From assembly GCA_011009095.1 (NCBI GenBank), contig VTPC01090027.1:447166-511165 (forward strand): a DNA stretch of 64,000 nucleotides. The letters are read 5' to 3'. A program made the translations under genes and the position numbers. The DNA is from Ignelater luminosus (lineage: Eukaryota > Arthropoda > Insecta > Coleoptera > Elateridae). Below, piece by piece: positions 10,645 to 23,239 of the stretch. Within the stretch, counting starts at the first letter, position 1. Every line of letters starts with the position of its first letter. Under the pieces are notes generated by a model. The model was given only the letters and a program-made list of their open reading frames with translations. It was not told the origin of the DNA and searched no databases.

Positions 10645-13480
10645 TTATTTTACAGAACATGTAATGTCTATTTGTTATTTTTATATTCTGCTCCTTTTGT
10701 TATTATTTATTTATGACTACTAGATCTACCTAACAAAGTCTTTACCAAGAAACAAGGTGGGGAATAAGAGACTAAGTTTCTTAGCTCTTTTGTCTATCCA
10801 TTGGGATATAAAAGTAAGCTGTGATCTAGTGTGTGTATGACTGTGTATAAAATGCCGTCTGATTAGTTTACGTCACTAAATAATCAGTAGTAATAAAAGT
10901 ACATAAATAGCGTTGCACTTTGACTAGTCAGCTCTCGGAAATTAAGAAGATAGGACACCCCTCCCGAACAAAATTCCTGACTACGTGCCTGCGCATCAAG
11001 TAGGAAATCAATTCCATATAAATATTTCAGGCCCTTTGTGAAATTTTTGCAACTATAAAAGAAATTTCTATACATCAATGTTGATATTGGGAGATTTCAG
11101 TACAATTTGTTTTTACTCGAAAACGGCGCATGCAAAGAAAGAATGCAGTAAGGTATCCAGAAGTCAGAGTGCGATTCAAGAGATGACAAAAAAAATGAGA
11201 AATAATATAAGAAAATAAACACATCCTTGCTATATCAACAATGACGAATTCTAAGATTATGATAATAAAATCTCAACTCATAAATGTTAAACGAGAATTT
11301 GTTGAATTAAAGAATTAAGTTGCCAATTTACCAACTTAGTCAATAATAAATTTATCAATAATGCTAGATTGGACAGCAAACCAATAGAGTTCCAAGAGTT
11401 CAAACTTCAATTGCAGTTGCATGCGGATTAATTTAAAGTCTACAAGACTTAGATTAACGAAATAGAGGAAAAAAACCTTAAATCGTTTGAGAAATAATTG
11501 AATGGAATAACGGAATAAGTGAGTCTGAATCTGGAAATCGCAGTAGACGGCGACTTCCATTACTTCAAATAATTAAACGTTTAAAACGGAGTATTGTGTA
11601 TTTATCAGCGCCAAACAGACATTTTCTCTTTAGACCACCTTCTGAACGTCTTGCAAATTAAAATGACTTATTACGAGGAGGATAAAAAACACGACAAAAC
11701 CGCGCGTCTAAGAAAGTGGGGGTCGTTATGTAAAAACGGCCCGTATAAACGGCACAATACTAAATCTAATTTATTAGTGCGAAGAAACGTAAAGCGCCAT
11801 CACGAGAGAGAGCAGAAGAAGGAAGGGTTGGTTGCTGTGAAAGAGCACATTCTAAACACACAACACGTTCTCTCAGCCCCAAAGACACAACAAAACTTAA
11901 TATTTTAAAATGCTTTTCAATTTTTGTCAGCTTTAGATTTCCAACGCTGCACACAAAAACAAAAACGTAAGAAGTTAGAGCTTCCTGTGCCAGAAGCTCG
12001 TCAGGAAACTGAGAAGGAAAGATAAAAATACATGCCGAACTCCCCAAACTTGAAATAAATTAGTCTGTATGACGTTATTGATATGATTTATTGAAAATAA
12101 CCTGCACGAGAAAAAGGGAACTTCTACAAAGGAAATGGAAATGGAGTTTCGTTATATCTCTGCCTAAATATTTCCTGGGATAAAAATATTTTAATACAAT
12201 TTAAACGTTAATTTTTAAGAATTTCTCTAAAATGTATGTGTCACCCTCCGTTACGATGTTTTGAACGTACGGTAAGCGAGCACGCTGCTATTGTTTTTGC
12301 TCCATTTGTCTTTATGTCGCTGGCGCAGTCTTTATAGAGTGATTATTAACACAATCATATTCATGACTGCATTTCAGACTGGCCTTTTTTTCTTTCTTGT
12401 GACGCAATTTACTTTCCGTCTACGTCGTAAAATAGCAAGCGACGCAAACTAGAAGGAGATGGATTTTTAGGCTTTTCAGCATACAAACTACCGGTAATCA
12501 GGACTGTAATATACTCATATTGCCTACGATTACGAGGTTATGACGAATTTCCATAGTGGTTTATGTACTAGATTTGTTATTTTGTAGCAGAAAAATTTAA
12601 AAACAGTTCAATTTAAGAGTTAAAATAACAATAACAGAGTATGTTATTTCTAGCTTCTGGCAATTATTTGTAAATGTAATTTAAATTAGAATATAGAATA
12701 GAAATCACGTAATTAACACGATTAGTCGAGTTTTATTGACAAACAATAAAATTAGTACATAATTCTAATACTGCTTTTCAATTTCTGTTCGTTTTTCTTT
12801 TGTAAGATTTTGATGAGAAAGGCAATGTTAAAAATGTGTTAATGGGGACCAACGAGTTTTCAAATAGATTTTAGCACGTGGCCAATTGGCACGCTCAATT
12901 GAACAATGTGTTTTCACTGCATCATTTTTAAAATCTATTTACTTGCTATAGAGGAAAAACTGCCTCGTCATTGTTTCTCGATGAACTTAACTAACACTAG
13001 TGTTCATATAATCAGGAATTTGTAGAGAATGTTTATTTGATTGCAATCACTCGATTAGGAGAACTTTTTGTTTTGAAAGCTGTATATCAGGAAGAAGCAT
13101 CAACTTGATAAAAGAATTTTATGATAGTTTACACCCATAAGAAAAACAGTTTCCTCAAGAAAGTTTTAAAGTGCTTTGCGCATGTAATACGGGTAAACTG
13201 AAACAGGGACTGGATATAGTCTTCGACGAAGTCGAAAAAAGGTGAAAAACAGAGTAGGCTTGATAATTAGCATTTGGGAGGCCATATACGTAAAAATTAA
13301 ATTAGAAATTGATGGCAAGGAATTCGCAAAGTTAAGACAGTTTAAAAAATATCTAAAGATAATGGAAAGTTAATTGATAGATGGAAGCATAAAACTTAAA
13401 ATATACAATGCAATCAAGAGATCTGTGGGTGTTTAAAAAATAACTTGAACGTATAGAAAAACAAACCAGTCAAAAAGGCT
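10645..13480. other. intergenic, no gene recognised
   Basis: Mostly AT-rich with short accidental frames. A 104-codon frame at 11594-11908 gives a Lys/Arg/His-rich peptide of no known family. The DNA there is purine-rich with GAGAGAG and AGAAGAAGG runs. A GC-richer block at about 12240-12350 has no coding character. Confidence 0.45.
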
Positions 13481-13489
13481 ATCATTTCA

Positions 13490-13641
13490 CTAAAATACAT
13501 TTTGATCGTAAATGCCACTAAATTTGGGTAAGTTTATTGCTGGTAGTTTGATACCGGAAGTAAAATCTTCTCGACTAATATTGGAATGGTTAACTTTTTA
13601 TAACTGTTACTTAGAGTATACAAATCTTCATCAAACTCATC
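13490..13641 (+). repeat. dispersed repeat, copy 1
   Basis: This segment aligns by eye with 15533-15690 in the same direction. Shared landmarks in order are TTCACTAAAATACATT-TGATCGTAA, CCACTA-AATT-GG-AAGT, GGTAGTTTGA, and AATCTTCATC at the end. Identity looks like roughly 70-75%. The copies are about 2.0 kb apart. They may be ends of an old non-autonomous element or two members of one repeat family. No coding sequence lies between them. Confidence 0.6.
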
Positions 13642-13644
13642 AAC

Positions 13645-15530
13645 ACACCAAAGTCCAAAACCAGTGACAAAGAATTTTTCACCCAGTAAAGCAGCGGAGG
13701 ATGAGAGCGTCAAAACCGGAAAAAATTAATTTTTAAATTTAGAATCTCTATATCTATTTGGGTTAGAGGTGACCTAGAATTTTAGATAATTACCGCTGGC
13801 AACGCTGACGCCCCTTGGTGGCGAAAATCGACTATCGCCCCATCTATCCATAGACACTTTATCAAATTCTAATACATAGGTGTCCTTCAGTATGGAAAGT
13901 CATTGAATTCTCGCAAGATATCAAAATGTGACTAAGCAGTTTCGTTCTACTCAAAAATCGGTGTACAGAACCAGTAAAACGAGCTTCTCATTTTTCCAGA
14001 CTTCGCCGCTAGAGATCACTGCAAATATACCCAAATTCAACTATAATTGTTTTTCTCCATAACAAACAGAGATAAACAAGTCAGATTTGCGGACTTCTAA
14101 ATAGAATAACCAAATATCTCAACATATAAGCCGGGTTGGGACGATCTTTGATTGTTTTTTGGTTAGATTACTTTGGAAGATCGAATTTTGACTACTTTTG
14201 AATCATCGCAGTTAGGCATGATCAGAGACTTTTGCAAAATTTCTTTATTTCATTAGATACCTCGAACTTTATTATTTATTATTAGCTAAGAAAGGATCCT
14301 ATGACTGTAATTCGAAAACGCCAACTTGCTTGTCAGATTCCAAAAAAAACCGAAAAAATTCGACAATTTTAAAACAATTGAAAGGCCTTGGTAAAATAGG
14401 TGTCTGCTGACCGAACTTAACACCCTGCAAATAAGTCCCAAGGAAAGATTTCAAAATTCGATTGGCAACTGTATCTCCTTGTTTACTGGTGATTAATGGT
14501 GTCATCTCGGCGTATAGAATCTAGAAATGTAAGTAACAATGTACAGGGTGTATTAGTGGCATTCTTTACCAGAGAAAATCAATATAGCTAGAAAATGGGC
14601 CAGTCAAGTAGTTAGCATCTACTTTAATTTCACCGAATACTTGGATTCGCCCAAAAAAAAGAAAAAAGAGCGCAAAGAAATAAAATATAAAACAAAAACA
14701 GACAATAAAATTCTCAAGCGGTGAAGAAAAAGCAGAAATGTGCAACGTCCTTTTCGTCACTTTTGCTTATTTGTGTTTCCTCGGGCGCCAGATACTTTAT
14801 TAAGGACAAAAGTACTAAACCCTTTGCCAAGGAAGGTCAGAGATTCAGTGGTAATAATAAATAAAGGAAACTCAAAAATCTACATAAACTAGGGATGCTC
14901 GATTTTCAGGCAGTTAGTAGATGGCGTTGCGGCTAATGAAGTTTTCGACGTTGGCGCTGCGAAACCATCCAGCATATACCACCATTGAGGCTGATCCGGG
15001 AACAGTGATGGTTCTTATATGGGAAAAATAAAAGCGGTATCCCCCACACGGTACAGTTTACGGGGCCGAGGGTAGTAGCCTCTTAGGACTCCGACCAACA
15101 GTATGTAGCACCAGTACAGTGCTTGCTACTGCCTTTTCGGAGTTCCGCTTCTTGCTTTTATACCCGAAATCAGCCAGGATAGAAGGACGGGCGGTTGCGT
15201 TTCCCACGCATTCACAGATTAATTCATTTTATGAATTTGCTCGAAAAATATACAATAACAATTACAAAATTGCAATTAAGTATTAAATATATTTTAAATA
15301 AATTCTTGTACAAAAATATTTTAACAAATTTGTATGTCTTTTAGAAATAAAAACTATTTGCAATGAAGTGCATTGCCCATGGAGGTTGCATCGGCTACAC
15401 ACTTTTCGGTAACTGTTTGATTTTGCTTTATTTATGAATTTAAAATTCCAAATTTAGGGTTTATTAAAACCTTACAACCAAGTGCCTAAAAGTAAAGCTT
15501 TTTAGAAATTTAAAATAAAAAAAATATAGA
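13645..15530. other. intergenic between the dispersed repeats; TACAGGGTG word and GC-rich block
   Basis: No gene seen. At about 14541 the word TACAGGGTGTATTAG resembles mariner-like terminal repeats (TACAGGGTG). A GC-richer block at about 14920-15220 has no frame and no tRNA-like box I could identify. It contains GTAGCA and TGCTTGCTAC arms that could pair into a small hairpin at about 15102-15130. Confidence 0.4.
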
Positions 15531-15532
15531 AC

Positions 15533-15690
15533 TTCACTAAAATACATTGTGATCGTAAGCACCACTAGAATTAGGCAAGTCCATTGGCGGTAGTTTGAAA
15601 CCAAGAATAGAATTTCTCACATCAATTTTAGGATGTTAATTTCAATCGTCACTTAGGTAATTCACACTTTATACGAGAATCTTCATCTAG
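15533..15690 (+). repeat. dispersed repeat, copy 2
   Basis: Same-direction partner of 13490-13641, sharing TTCACTAAAATACATT, TGATCGTAA, GGTAGTTTGA and AATCTTCATC in order with similar spacing. Confidence 0.6.
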
Positions 15691-16239
15691 ATTCTAATTC
15701 TAATCTAGCCGAAAATCCAATCGAAAAAGAAGATAAATAGTTCAGTTAGTAGGGTCCTTTGGCCCGAGTTTTACTCTTCGAGAATTAACTTCCAAAAGTA
15801 TGAATGTTAGTCTTGGTCTTTGCATATTATAACCATGACAATTGCCTTTATTGTAGTGTAGGTTTCAAATTAGATTTAGTTAATACAACAAAACTTCACC
15901 CGTGCCACTATAGGCTCCAGCAAGGTAACACGCAAAATCAACGCTACTCTAGCAGGTTGTAATCACTTCCTGCAACCTGAGTTGGTAGCAAAAATCGTTT
16001 TAGGGATCGCTCCTACTTCTACAGCCTAAGTTAGAAACCACTTCGAAGGACCGACGCAACAACTCCCTGGAAAGAAAGTTGTTAGATTTTAGAAGGCCCT
16101 GAAGCCGGGGGGTCTGTAGTAAAACTCGCTTCTAGCTGAGTTAAATTCTAGTCTTAAGATATCTGAAGCCGTTTCCTCTCAGATATAAAGAATCAAAATG
16201 TAAAAAGATTTAAAAATAATCTTGAAACAATCTAGTTTG

Positions 16240-18925
16240 CGGCTACAGAATTTGATAATGTTCCAAAGTCAGGAATTCTTGTCCCGTCAAATGTAACTCT
16301 CACCTTGTAGAAATTCTCAGATTTATATAATGCTGACGAAGCTGTTTTTGGTTAACAAAGAGTGAAACACGACAGGCTTTCTTAAATAGCTTTTTTGAGA
16401 AGATTAATGAAAGGTAAAGTCCGATTGTGGGTAACCGTAAGGGGCCTCTTGCAGGGACAATTCCGGCCAGTTTTTGTTCATAGCTCCCTGGAGAAAGTTA
16501 ATGGAAGGCAAAGCCCAACCTTAGTCCAGCGCAAGTGACCTGTCCCAGAGACAAATTCCTTGTTTCAAGAAGATCAATGCAAAAGTAAATAGCTTGCATG
16601 AGGAGATTAATGGAATCCAACTACGAGCCACCGAAATTGTCCTGTTAAAAGAGTCTCAAGCAGTTGTTCATAGCTCTTTAGAGAAGGTTGATGGATGGCG
16701 TTATCTTGGGGCCAAGACCAATAAGTTACCATGTCTAGATGCTCTGAATGAATTAATTGATAACAAGGACCGACTCGTAAATAGCTTCTTTAAGAAAACA
16801 GTGGTCTGTCATAGGAAGAATTTTGGTTTGTTCACAGCTATCTGAAGAAGAATAATGAAAAGCCAAACCCGACCCTGGGCTAGAACTAAACCCAATTAGT
16901 CATCGTCCGCAGATGTTTCGAGAAGATTTAGGAATGCTTCTGTAACTAGCTTCTTCACGAGAATTAACGGAAAGCAAAACTCGACAGTGAAACACCGCAA
17001 GTGTTCCAGAAATAATTCAAGTCCGTTTTCATCCATAGCTCCTTGAAGAAGGTTAATGGAAGGTGTATCCTGTCTTAATGTAAGTCCAGTTCGTCACCGT
17101 GTAGGTGTTTGGAGAAGGTTACTGGATATCGAAGCTTGACCACTTGCATAAATAACACCTTCAAAAAACTAATAAAGGACAAAGTCCGGCTGTGAAACAC
17201 GGCAACAAATCTTAAGATAATGAAAGGCAAAACCTGACCTTAGGTCAGCGCAAATAGCTTGTTTTAGAGTTAAGCTCAATTAGTAACCGTGCTTACATAT
17301 TTTGAGAAGATGAATAACGAAGTTAAATCTGTTTCCATAAATGGTTTCTTTAACAAAGATGAACAGAGAGAAGAGTCCGTCTGTAAGTCACCGACAGTGC
17401 CTCTCTTAGTGCTAAACCCAATTAGTCACTGCGCATAAGTGTTTTGAAAAGGCTAATAGCGAAGCTAGGTTTGCTTTTGTAAATGGCTTCTTTAAAAAAG
17501 ATTAATGGAAGGAAAAATCCAACTGTGGGTCACCGTAAGTGGCCTATCTTAGTGCTAAGCCCAATTAGTCACCGCGCATAGGTGTTTTGAAAAGGCTAAT
17601 AGCGAAGTTATGTTTGCTTTTGTAAATAGTTTCTTTAAAAAAGATTAATGGAAGAAAAAGTCCGACTGTGGGTCACCGAAAGGTGCCTATCTTAGTGTTA
17701 AACCAAATTGGTCACCGTGCATAGGTGTTTAGAAAAGGTTAATACCGAAGTTATATATCTGCTTCCGTAAATGGCTTATTTAAAAAAGATTAGTGAAGAA
17801 GACAGTCCGACTGTGGATCACTGCAAGTGGCCTATCTTAGTGCCAAGCCCAATTGGTCACAGCTCAAAATTTTTCAAGAAGGTTAACAGCAAAGCTAGAT
17901 CTATTTCCGTAGTTGGCTTTCCTGAAGAGGATTAATGGAGGAAAGTCCGTCTGTAAGTCAGTTAAGAACGATTAATAAAGGAGAAAGTTCAATGTGGTCA
18001 CCGCAAGTGGTCTATCTTAGTGCCAAGCCTAATTGGTCACAGTGTAAAATGTTTTAAGAAGGTTAATAGCGAAGTTAAATCGGCTTCCGTAAATGGCTTC
18101 TTTGAGAATGATTAATAAAGAGAAGAGTCCGTCTGTGGGTCACCGGAAAAGCGGCCTATCTTAGTGCTCGCCCCAATTAGTCACCGTGCATAGGTGGTGT
18201 GAGAAATTTAATAGCAAAGTTAGATCTGTTTCCGTAAATTGCTTATTTAAAAAAGATTAGTGGAGAAAAAAGTCCGACTGTGGATTACCGCAATTGGCCT
18301 ATCTTAATGCCAAGCCCAGTTGGTCACAGTACAGTATGTTTGAAGAAGATTAATAGAGAAGCTAGATCTGCTTACGTAAATGACTTTTCTGAGGAAGATT
18401 ATTAGAGGAAAGTCCGTCTGTGAGTCAGTTAAAAATGATTAGTGAAGGAGAAAGTACAACTGTGATCACCGTAAATGATTCGTTTGAGGAAGATTAATGA
18501 AAAGAAGATTGCGACTATGGGTCACCTCAAGTAGCCTGTTGTAAGGAGAATCGCGGTCCGTCTTTGTTGATAGCTGCTGGTGAAGGTAAATGAATGTGCA
18601 AGTCCTGACCCGCAGGTCTGACTGTGAACCACCGCAAGTGGCCTGTTGCGGAGAGAATTCCGACTTGTTTTGTTCGTAGCTACCTGGAGAAGGTTAAGAG
18701 ATAGCAAAGTCCGATCCGCTTTTGTAAATTGGTTCTTTGAAAATATTAATGAAGAATAGAGGGAGACTGTAAACCTGTTGCAGAAAAAATTTTGGCTCCA
18801 ATGGAGATCGATCACAAGTGTCCAATTAGAGGGCAAATCTGATTTGTTTCTGCGTTATAACTTTTACGACAAAGTTAATAAAAGACAAAGCCCAAGCCGT
18901 ACAGCTCTTTTATGATAACTAATGA
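16240..18925 (+). repeat. ~143-bp satellite array (about 19 degenerate units)
   Basis: Diverged tandem units carry the words GGCTTCTTTAAAAAAGATTA, AATGGAAGGAAAAAGTCCGA, CTGTGGGTCACCGCAAGTGG, CCTATCTTAGTGC, CAATTAGTCACCGTGCATAG and GTGTTTTGAGAAGG. The marker CTATCTTAGTGC falls near 17402, 17543, 17689, 17832, 18012, 18157 and 18299. The steps are about 140-146 bp with one of 180. Order decays towards both edges, with units before 17.0 kb and after 18.5 kb harder to align. The 83-codon frame at 16594-16845 and others inside are by-products of the repeat. No transposon ends or coding content were seen. Confidence 0.85.
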
Positions 18926-18929
18926 AAGA

Positions 18930-20010
18930 CAAAGAAAAAACACAAAACGATTCTGCCATACTCTCATTGTTTTCGTGTGAAATGATTTGACGACCTTTGA
19001 CATCTTGTTTTGCATCATCTGTTAAATGTAGCAACAAAACAGAAACATGGGCAACATTCAGAAATTCTCGTGGACCTATGGAAAGAAATTATACGCCTAA
19101 ACCTTAAAGAAAATACTTGTTCACGCGTACAATCGCTTAGGAAAACCAAGATTATTACAAGAGAAAGGCTGAAGACACTGGTCTAGTCTTTCATACTGAT
19201 TTCATTGGTACTCATTCGTAATTTAGTCTGGATTATTTTCAAAAAATAAGACAAGACTTTCTAGAGGACTTTTGTGAAAATTGATGTTTTTGGTCTACCC
19301 ATACACTAACACAAAATTGATCGATATTTAACAATAGTCTTTTCCATATGTACTGGCAAAACACGAAACATGCAATCTTCTCTTCGTAAGTAGTAACTTG
19401 TAAACTAAGTATATATAATATGTAACTACTGCAATATTCAAAGATCACTTTCATTTATTACAAATATGTTCGTAAGAAATGTTTATGCTTCGTCTTCAGC
19501 GTAATAAACTGCATGCAAAACAGGCACATCTAACTCACTGGCTACCATTTCATGCTTTTGTTTAGATGAAAACAAAAAAAATTAAAAATGACCCAATAAA
19601 TGTAGGTTTTAACTAAATAAACTTTCTTTGTTTCGAGAAACTAATTTCGCATTCAGAAAGAAATTCTCGAGACGTGCATGTCTCATCTGTTGCTTAGAAG
19701 GAATCGACATAAAAATTTGTTTTAAGAAAAGGGCGTTTGGTCCTTTCTTAGGTAACATTTTTACGTCTCTAGTTTAATATAAAGTTTGATACTTTATGTT
19801 TTTACAATACTAATTCATTTTATAAACAAATGACAGTCAATTTCAGCAAAATCCTTTCGCAAGAACGTCAAGGGGAAGATTACATCCATTCGCCCTTACC
19901 AATATTTGAATCACGGCGAAAGTCTTAACTCGCAGTTATAATAGTGAAGGTGGAATTTTGAAGTAATCCATCATCAACCACGTCCACGATTTCATCAAGA
20001 GCGTGAACCC
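18930..20010. other. intergenic, nothing recognised
   Basis: AT-rich with short accidental frames only. No repeat or exon recognised. Confidence 0.5.
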
Positions 20011-20019
20011 TGTTTTTAC

Positions 20020-20400
20020 ATTAAACATTACCGATACAAGGCTGATTCCAATGCGGCTCACGAGGCCTGGGGGATATTAGAAGCCACAGCGCGGGCCCAT
20101 CTCATAATCTCAACAGGCGGCGCTGTCCACGTATAAGAAATCAGACTGCGCCGAAATACAAACTCGGTTAAGACGCCCTTGCGGTCTTTGCAAGTTGCTC
20201 AAAGGCGAGTTTTACGCGAAACCGTTACCTGATCGCAATGCTAACCGCACTCCTTTGGCCCCGTCTTAGGAGTTAAGACGAGGACGCCCAAGACGTGCCA
20301 CCACACACTGCATAAATACATGCGGGATGTGCGCTGCCCCTTAGATCTCAACCCTTCAAGCCGCAACAGGCATTAACAAGTTCCTTGTAAGAACTGCAGA
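20020..20400. other. GC-rich island of unknown origin
   Basis: About 380 bp with much higher GC and CpG than the flanks. It includes GCGCGGGCCC, GGCGGCGCTG and an imperfect hairpin CGTCTTA-GGAGT-TAAGACG at about 20264-20282. One frame reads NAAHEAWGILEATARAHLI before a stop, but I cannot tie it to a family. It could be a solo LTR, a retroelement remnant or a CpG-rich regulatory region. Confidence 0.35.
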
Positions 20401-20404
20401 ATGA

Positions 20405-22820
20405 CTTATTCAAAGCTTCGAGTTTGAATCACAAAGTAGTCCTATTATACTAAACATTCAAGTTTCATTTTTTACGTTTTGCCCATTTTCGTCCTACAGT
20501 AATATATCAGTTTTAATACAAGAAAAAAGGTTTTATTATAAAGGATAAAATATGAACGACAGTACAAGTAAATCTTAATTAGTATGTAAAAAGTGGAACA
20601 TCACAACCTTCAACTCTAATTTTTGTTAATAATGACGGTTGAATGGGGCTGACGGTTTTAAGCAAGCTCGACGAGCATACGGACAAACTTTTAATCCGAC
20701 ATGCAACTTACAGGCCCTGTGGCGAGGAAAACAACAACAAAAGTAAATGTTCCGCTTCCGCCCGTGAATATAGATGTTCTCCATTATTCAGACATTGATG
20801 GCTTTGAGAAAATCTATACTTAATTAAATATGCGCGCTGAATAAACAAAATGTGTAAGATTATGCGAGCCAAAAACTCTGGAGGCGGTATATAATTAGAA
20901 CATCGTTGGATTTTTTCAGAGCTTCCGACATTTTGTAATTATACCGACGAATTTTTACGGTAATAACAGTTTGTCAAACACATAAAAGTAGCACACTTCA
21001 CGTAGAAACGATCAACATTATTGGAAAGAAGCATTAAGGGCAATAATCTTTCAAGTCAGGTGTAGCAAACAATCGACATGTCACCTGTGAAGCACGGCTG
21101 GGTTATAAGTTTTGGACCGATCGCCAGAATAGTCCCATATATCTCGTTTGTTTCTCCATAAATTCGCGGAATGATCGCATTCTTACAAACTGCAAAGTGA
21201 AACTTGGAACAATTTGCGGGGATGTTTTCATTGCCCCGTCTCTGGAGGGCCGAGAATTACGTGCGTCCCGGCTTCGGAAGAGATTGCGACAAAATACGTC
21301 GCTGGAGAGCAGACCTAACTTACGGCTTGAAATATGATGAGTTTTGTGAGAGCCAATTATTTTGTTCGGCGTTCTGTTTGCATGCGAATGTTCTACAATG
21401 AGCTTTAGGTGCGTTACCAATGTTACCATCGTTACACAACACACTAGAGAATAACTTCCGGATTTCAAGGAGAGTACGTCGAGCTTACAAATCCGTAGGA
21501 CACGCTCGAGTCGCGATATTCACATTAATTACTGCTTTTATGTTTCATTAGTCAAACATTTCGTGGAATTTACACGTGTATGCATTATTGAATCAGCAAA
21601 GGCTTTAAAGCCAAACAGGATTCAATTTTTCTTTTTCATTTTGATACTAACACGTATCAATTTGCAAGATATTTCAAAGTTTGATTTATTCTAAGCGTGT
21701 CTGTTTTGTTTTAAAAACCAGACCAACTACGATTCTGATTTAAAGATTAAATGACAATCAGTCACTCTTTTCTTACTTCTAAAGTTTTAAATCCAAGTCG
21801 ACCAATTTCTTCTTATAAAAAGAATTTTAATTTCTAGCCCTACCGCTACCATTTTATGATCTTTGAAACAATATTTGAAGAAATACTACCTCATATAATA
21901 ACACGTATTTGTAAAAGATGCTGAGGTGACGAATCAGACGTAATTTCTCTTCGGGTTTATACAGAGTTTGTGCTCTTTCAAAACTTGGGAAAAAGGTTGA
22001 TTATCTTACGTCCGCAGTGAAATCAGAACTAGAATGTGTTCAAACCAAACAAAAATTTTATAAAAATTTTAATTTGCTGGACACTAGATTAGGAATGTCA
22101 CTAAATCTGCAGTTGATGTAAGAAAATCATTCCAATCGGAGTGGCCAGCTGGAGCTGATATAATTTCTGCGGTCTTTTGTGCAAGGACAAACAGAAGCAA
22201 ACGGAGAAATAAAAGTAATTTGGATAGATTCTGTACGACTTCGACAAAACAGAGAATAATTCGCAAAAAAAATACAAAACATTTAGTCAAAAGAATTAAA
22301 AGAAAAGTTATCAGTACAATCTAGAAGAGGGCATAGAAAAATCAGAAAAAACCAATAAGACAAATTAAGCATCTTAACTAAAGCAAAATTAATTTGATTG
22401 AGTTAAGAAACAAGCCGGCAGAAATCCAATATTATTACAGTACCATAGCAAAACTAGAACTCCGCAAGTTCTCTACCGGATAGACCACCACGCTGAGGAG
22501 CGTATTGTTCCATTTTTCAATCTTCTTAGAAAAAGTTGTGTAACAGTTAGCACACCAAAGAAAATCTTCAATCCAGGAGTACAAAGACGTTGTGGATGCT
22601 AACGTATTGGACAACGGCTGAAAAGCTAACGTTTTCATTCTTTGGGTATGAAGTTAAGTCAGTAAAGACTAGCCTTTATGCGAGACAGAAAAACAAGTAT
22701 AATGCAAACAGAGCATCAAATATCTCGGCGGTAGACTCTCTTGAAAAGATTTCGCATAAAGTACTTAGAAAGCGACGGCTAGATTAGCCTGGAACTTCTA
22801 AAAAGGCTCATTAGCAAAAA
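20405..22820. other. intergenic, no gene recognised
   Basis: AT-rich. A mixed-composition block at about 21100-21480 holds a 121-codon minus-strand frame of no known family. Frames at 22435-22787 lie just upstream of the RNase H remnant and may be further LINE debris, but no motif supports this. Confidence 0.4.
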
Positions 22821-22823
22821 TAT

Positions 22824-23234
22824 ATGAAGACGTGGTATAGGTATATGACCTCAAGGTTAAGCGAAGTGCTACCGCTGATTATTGCACAGTCCACACTGTT
22901 AACGGAGACAATCCCAAGTAACAGCAAAGACAGAGAAAGCCTGACAATCTACATCTACAAGTCCAGGCTGGATGATGAGAGAAAAAGAGTTGCTTATGGC
23001 GGTGGAAAAATTCTAGCACTTGAAGAAGCTCTACGCAATATCCGTAATGACGCGTACGCGTACCAGAGCTGCAAGTTATATACAGACAGTAAATCGGCGT
23101 TGCAAGCATCGAAGAGCATGCAGCAACCCATGGGCATTCGGAAGGTTCAAAGATTTTCACTAAAGTGGAATAGTCGGAAAAGTATTCTTCTGCAGACTCC
23201 CTCAATATTACCAGCACCTTCTGCATATCAATAA
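22824..23234 (+). pseudogene. non-LTR retrotransposon RNase H-like fragment
   Basis: The 136-codon frame contains IYIYKSRLDD (position of the TDGSK-type first catalytic motif), ILALEEALRNIRN (matching the xxAEhxAhxxAL helix with its Glu) and CKLYTDSKSALQASKS (matching the second Asp motif hYTDSxxAL). This is the order and spacing of RNase H domains at the C-terminus of I/Jockey/R1-type LINEs. The first Asp of TDGS appears lost. No reverse transcriptase or endonuclease was found directly upstream, so only a fragment remains. Confidence 0.6.
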
Positions 23235-23239
23235 CGAAA

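Noticed and set aside
11594..11908. 104-codon basic frame as a small gene
   Set aside because: Low-complexity Lys/Arg/His-rich product from purine-rich DNA, with no family match and no splice or promoter support.
16240..18925. CRISPR-like repeat-spacer structure
   Set aside because: Units are ~143 bp, diverged along their whole length, without short identical repeats and unique spacers, and the genome is eukaryotic.
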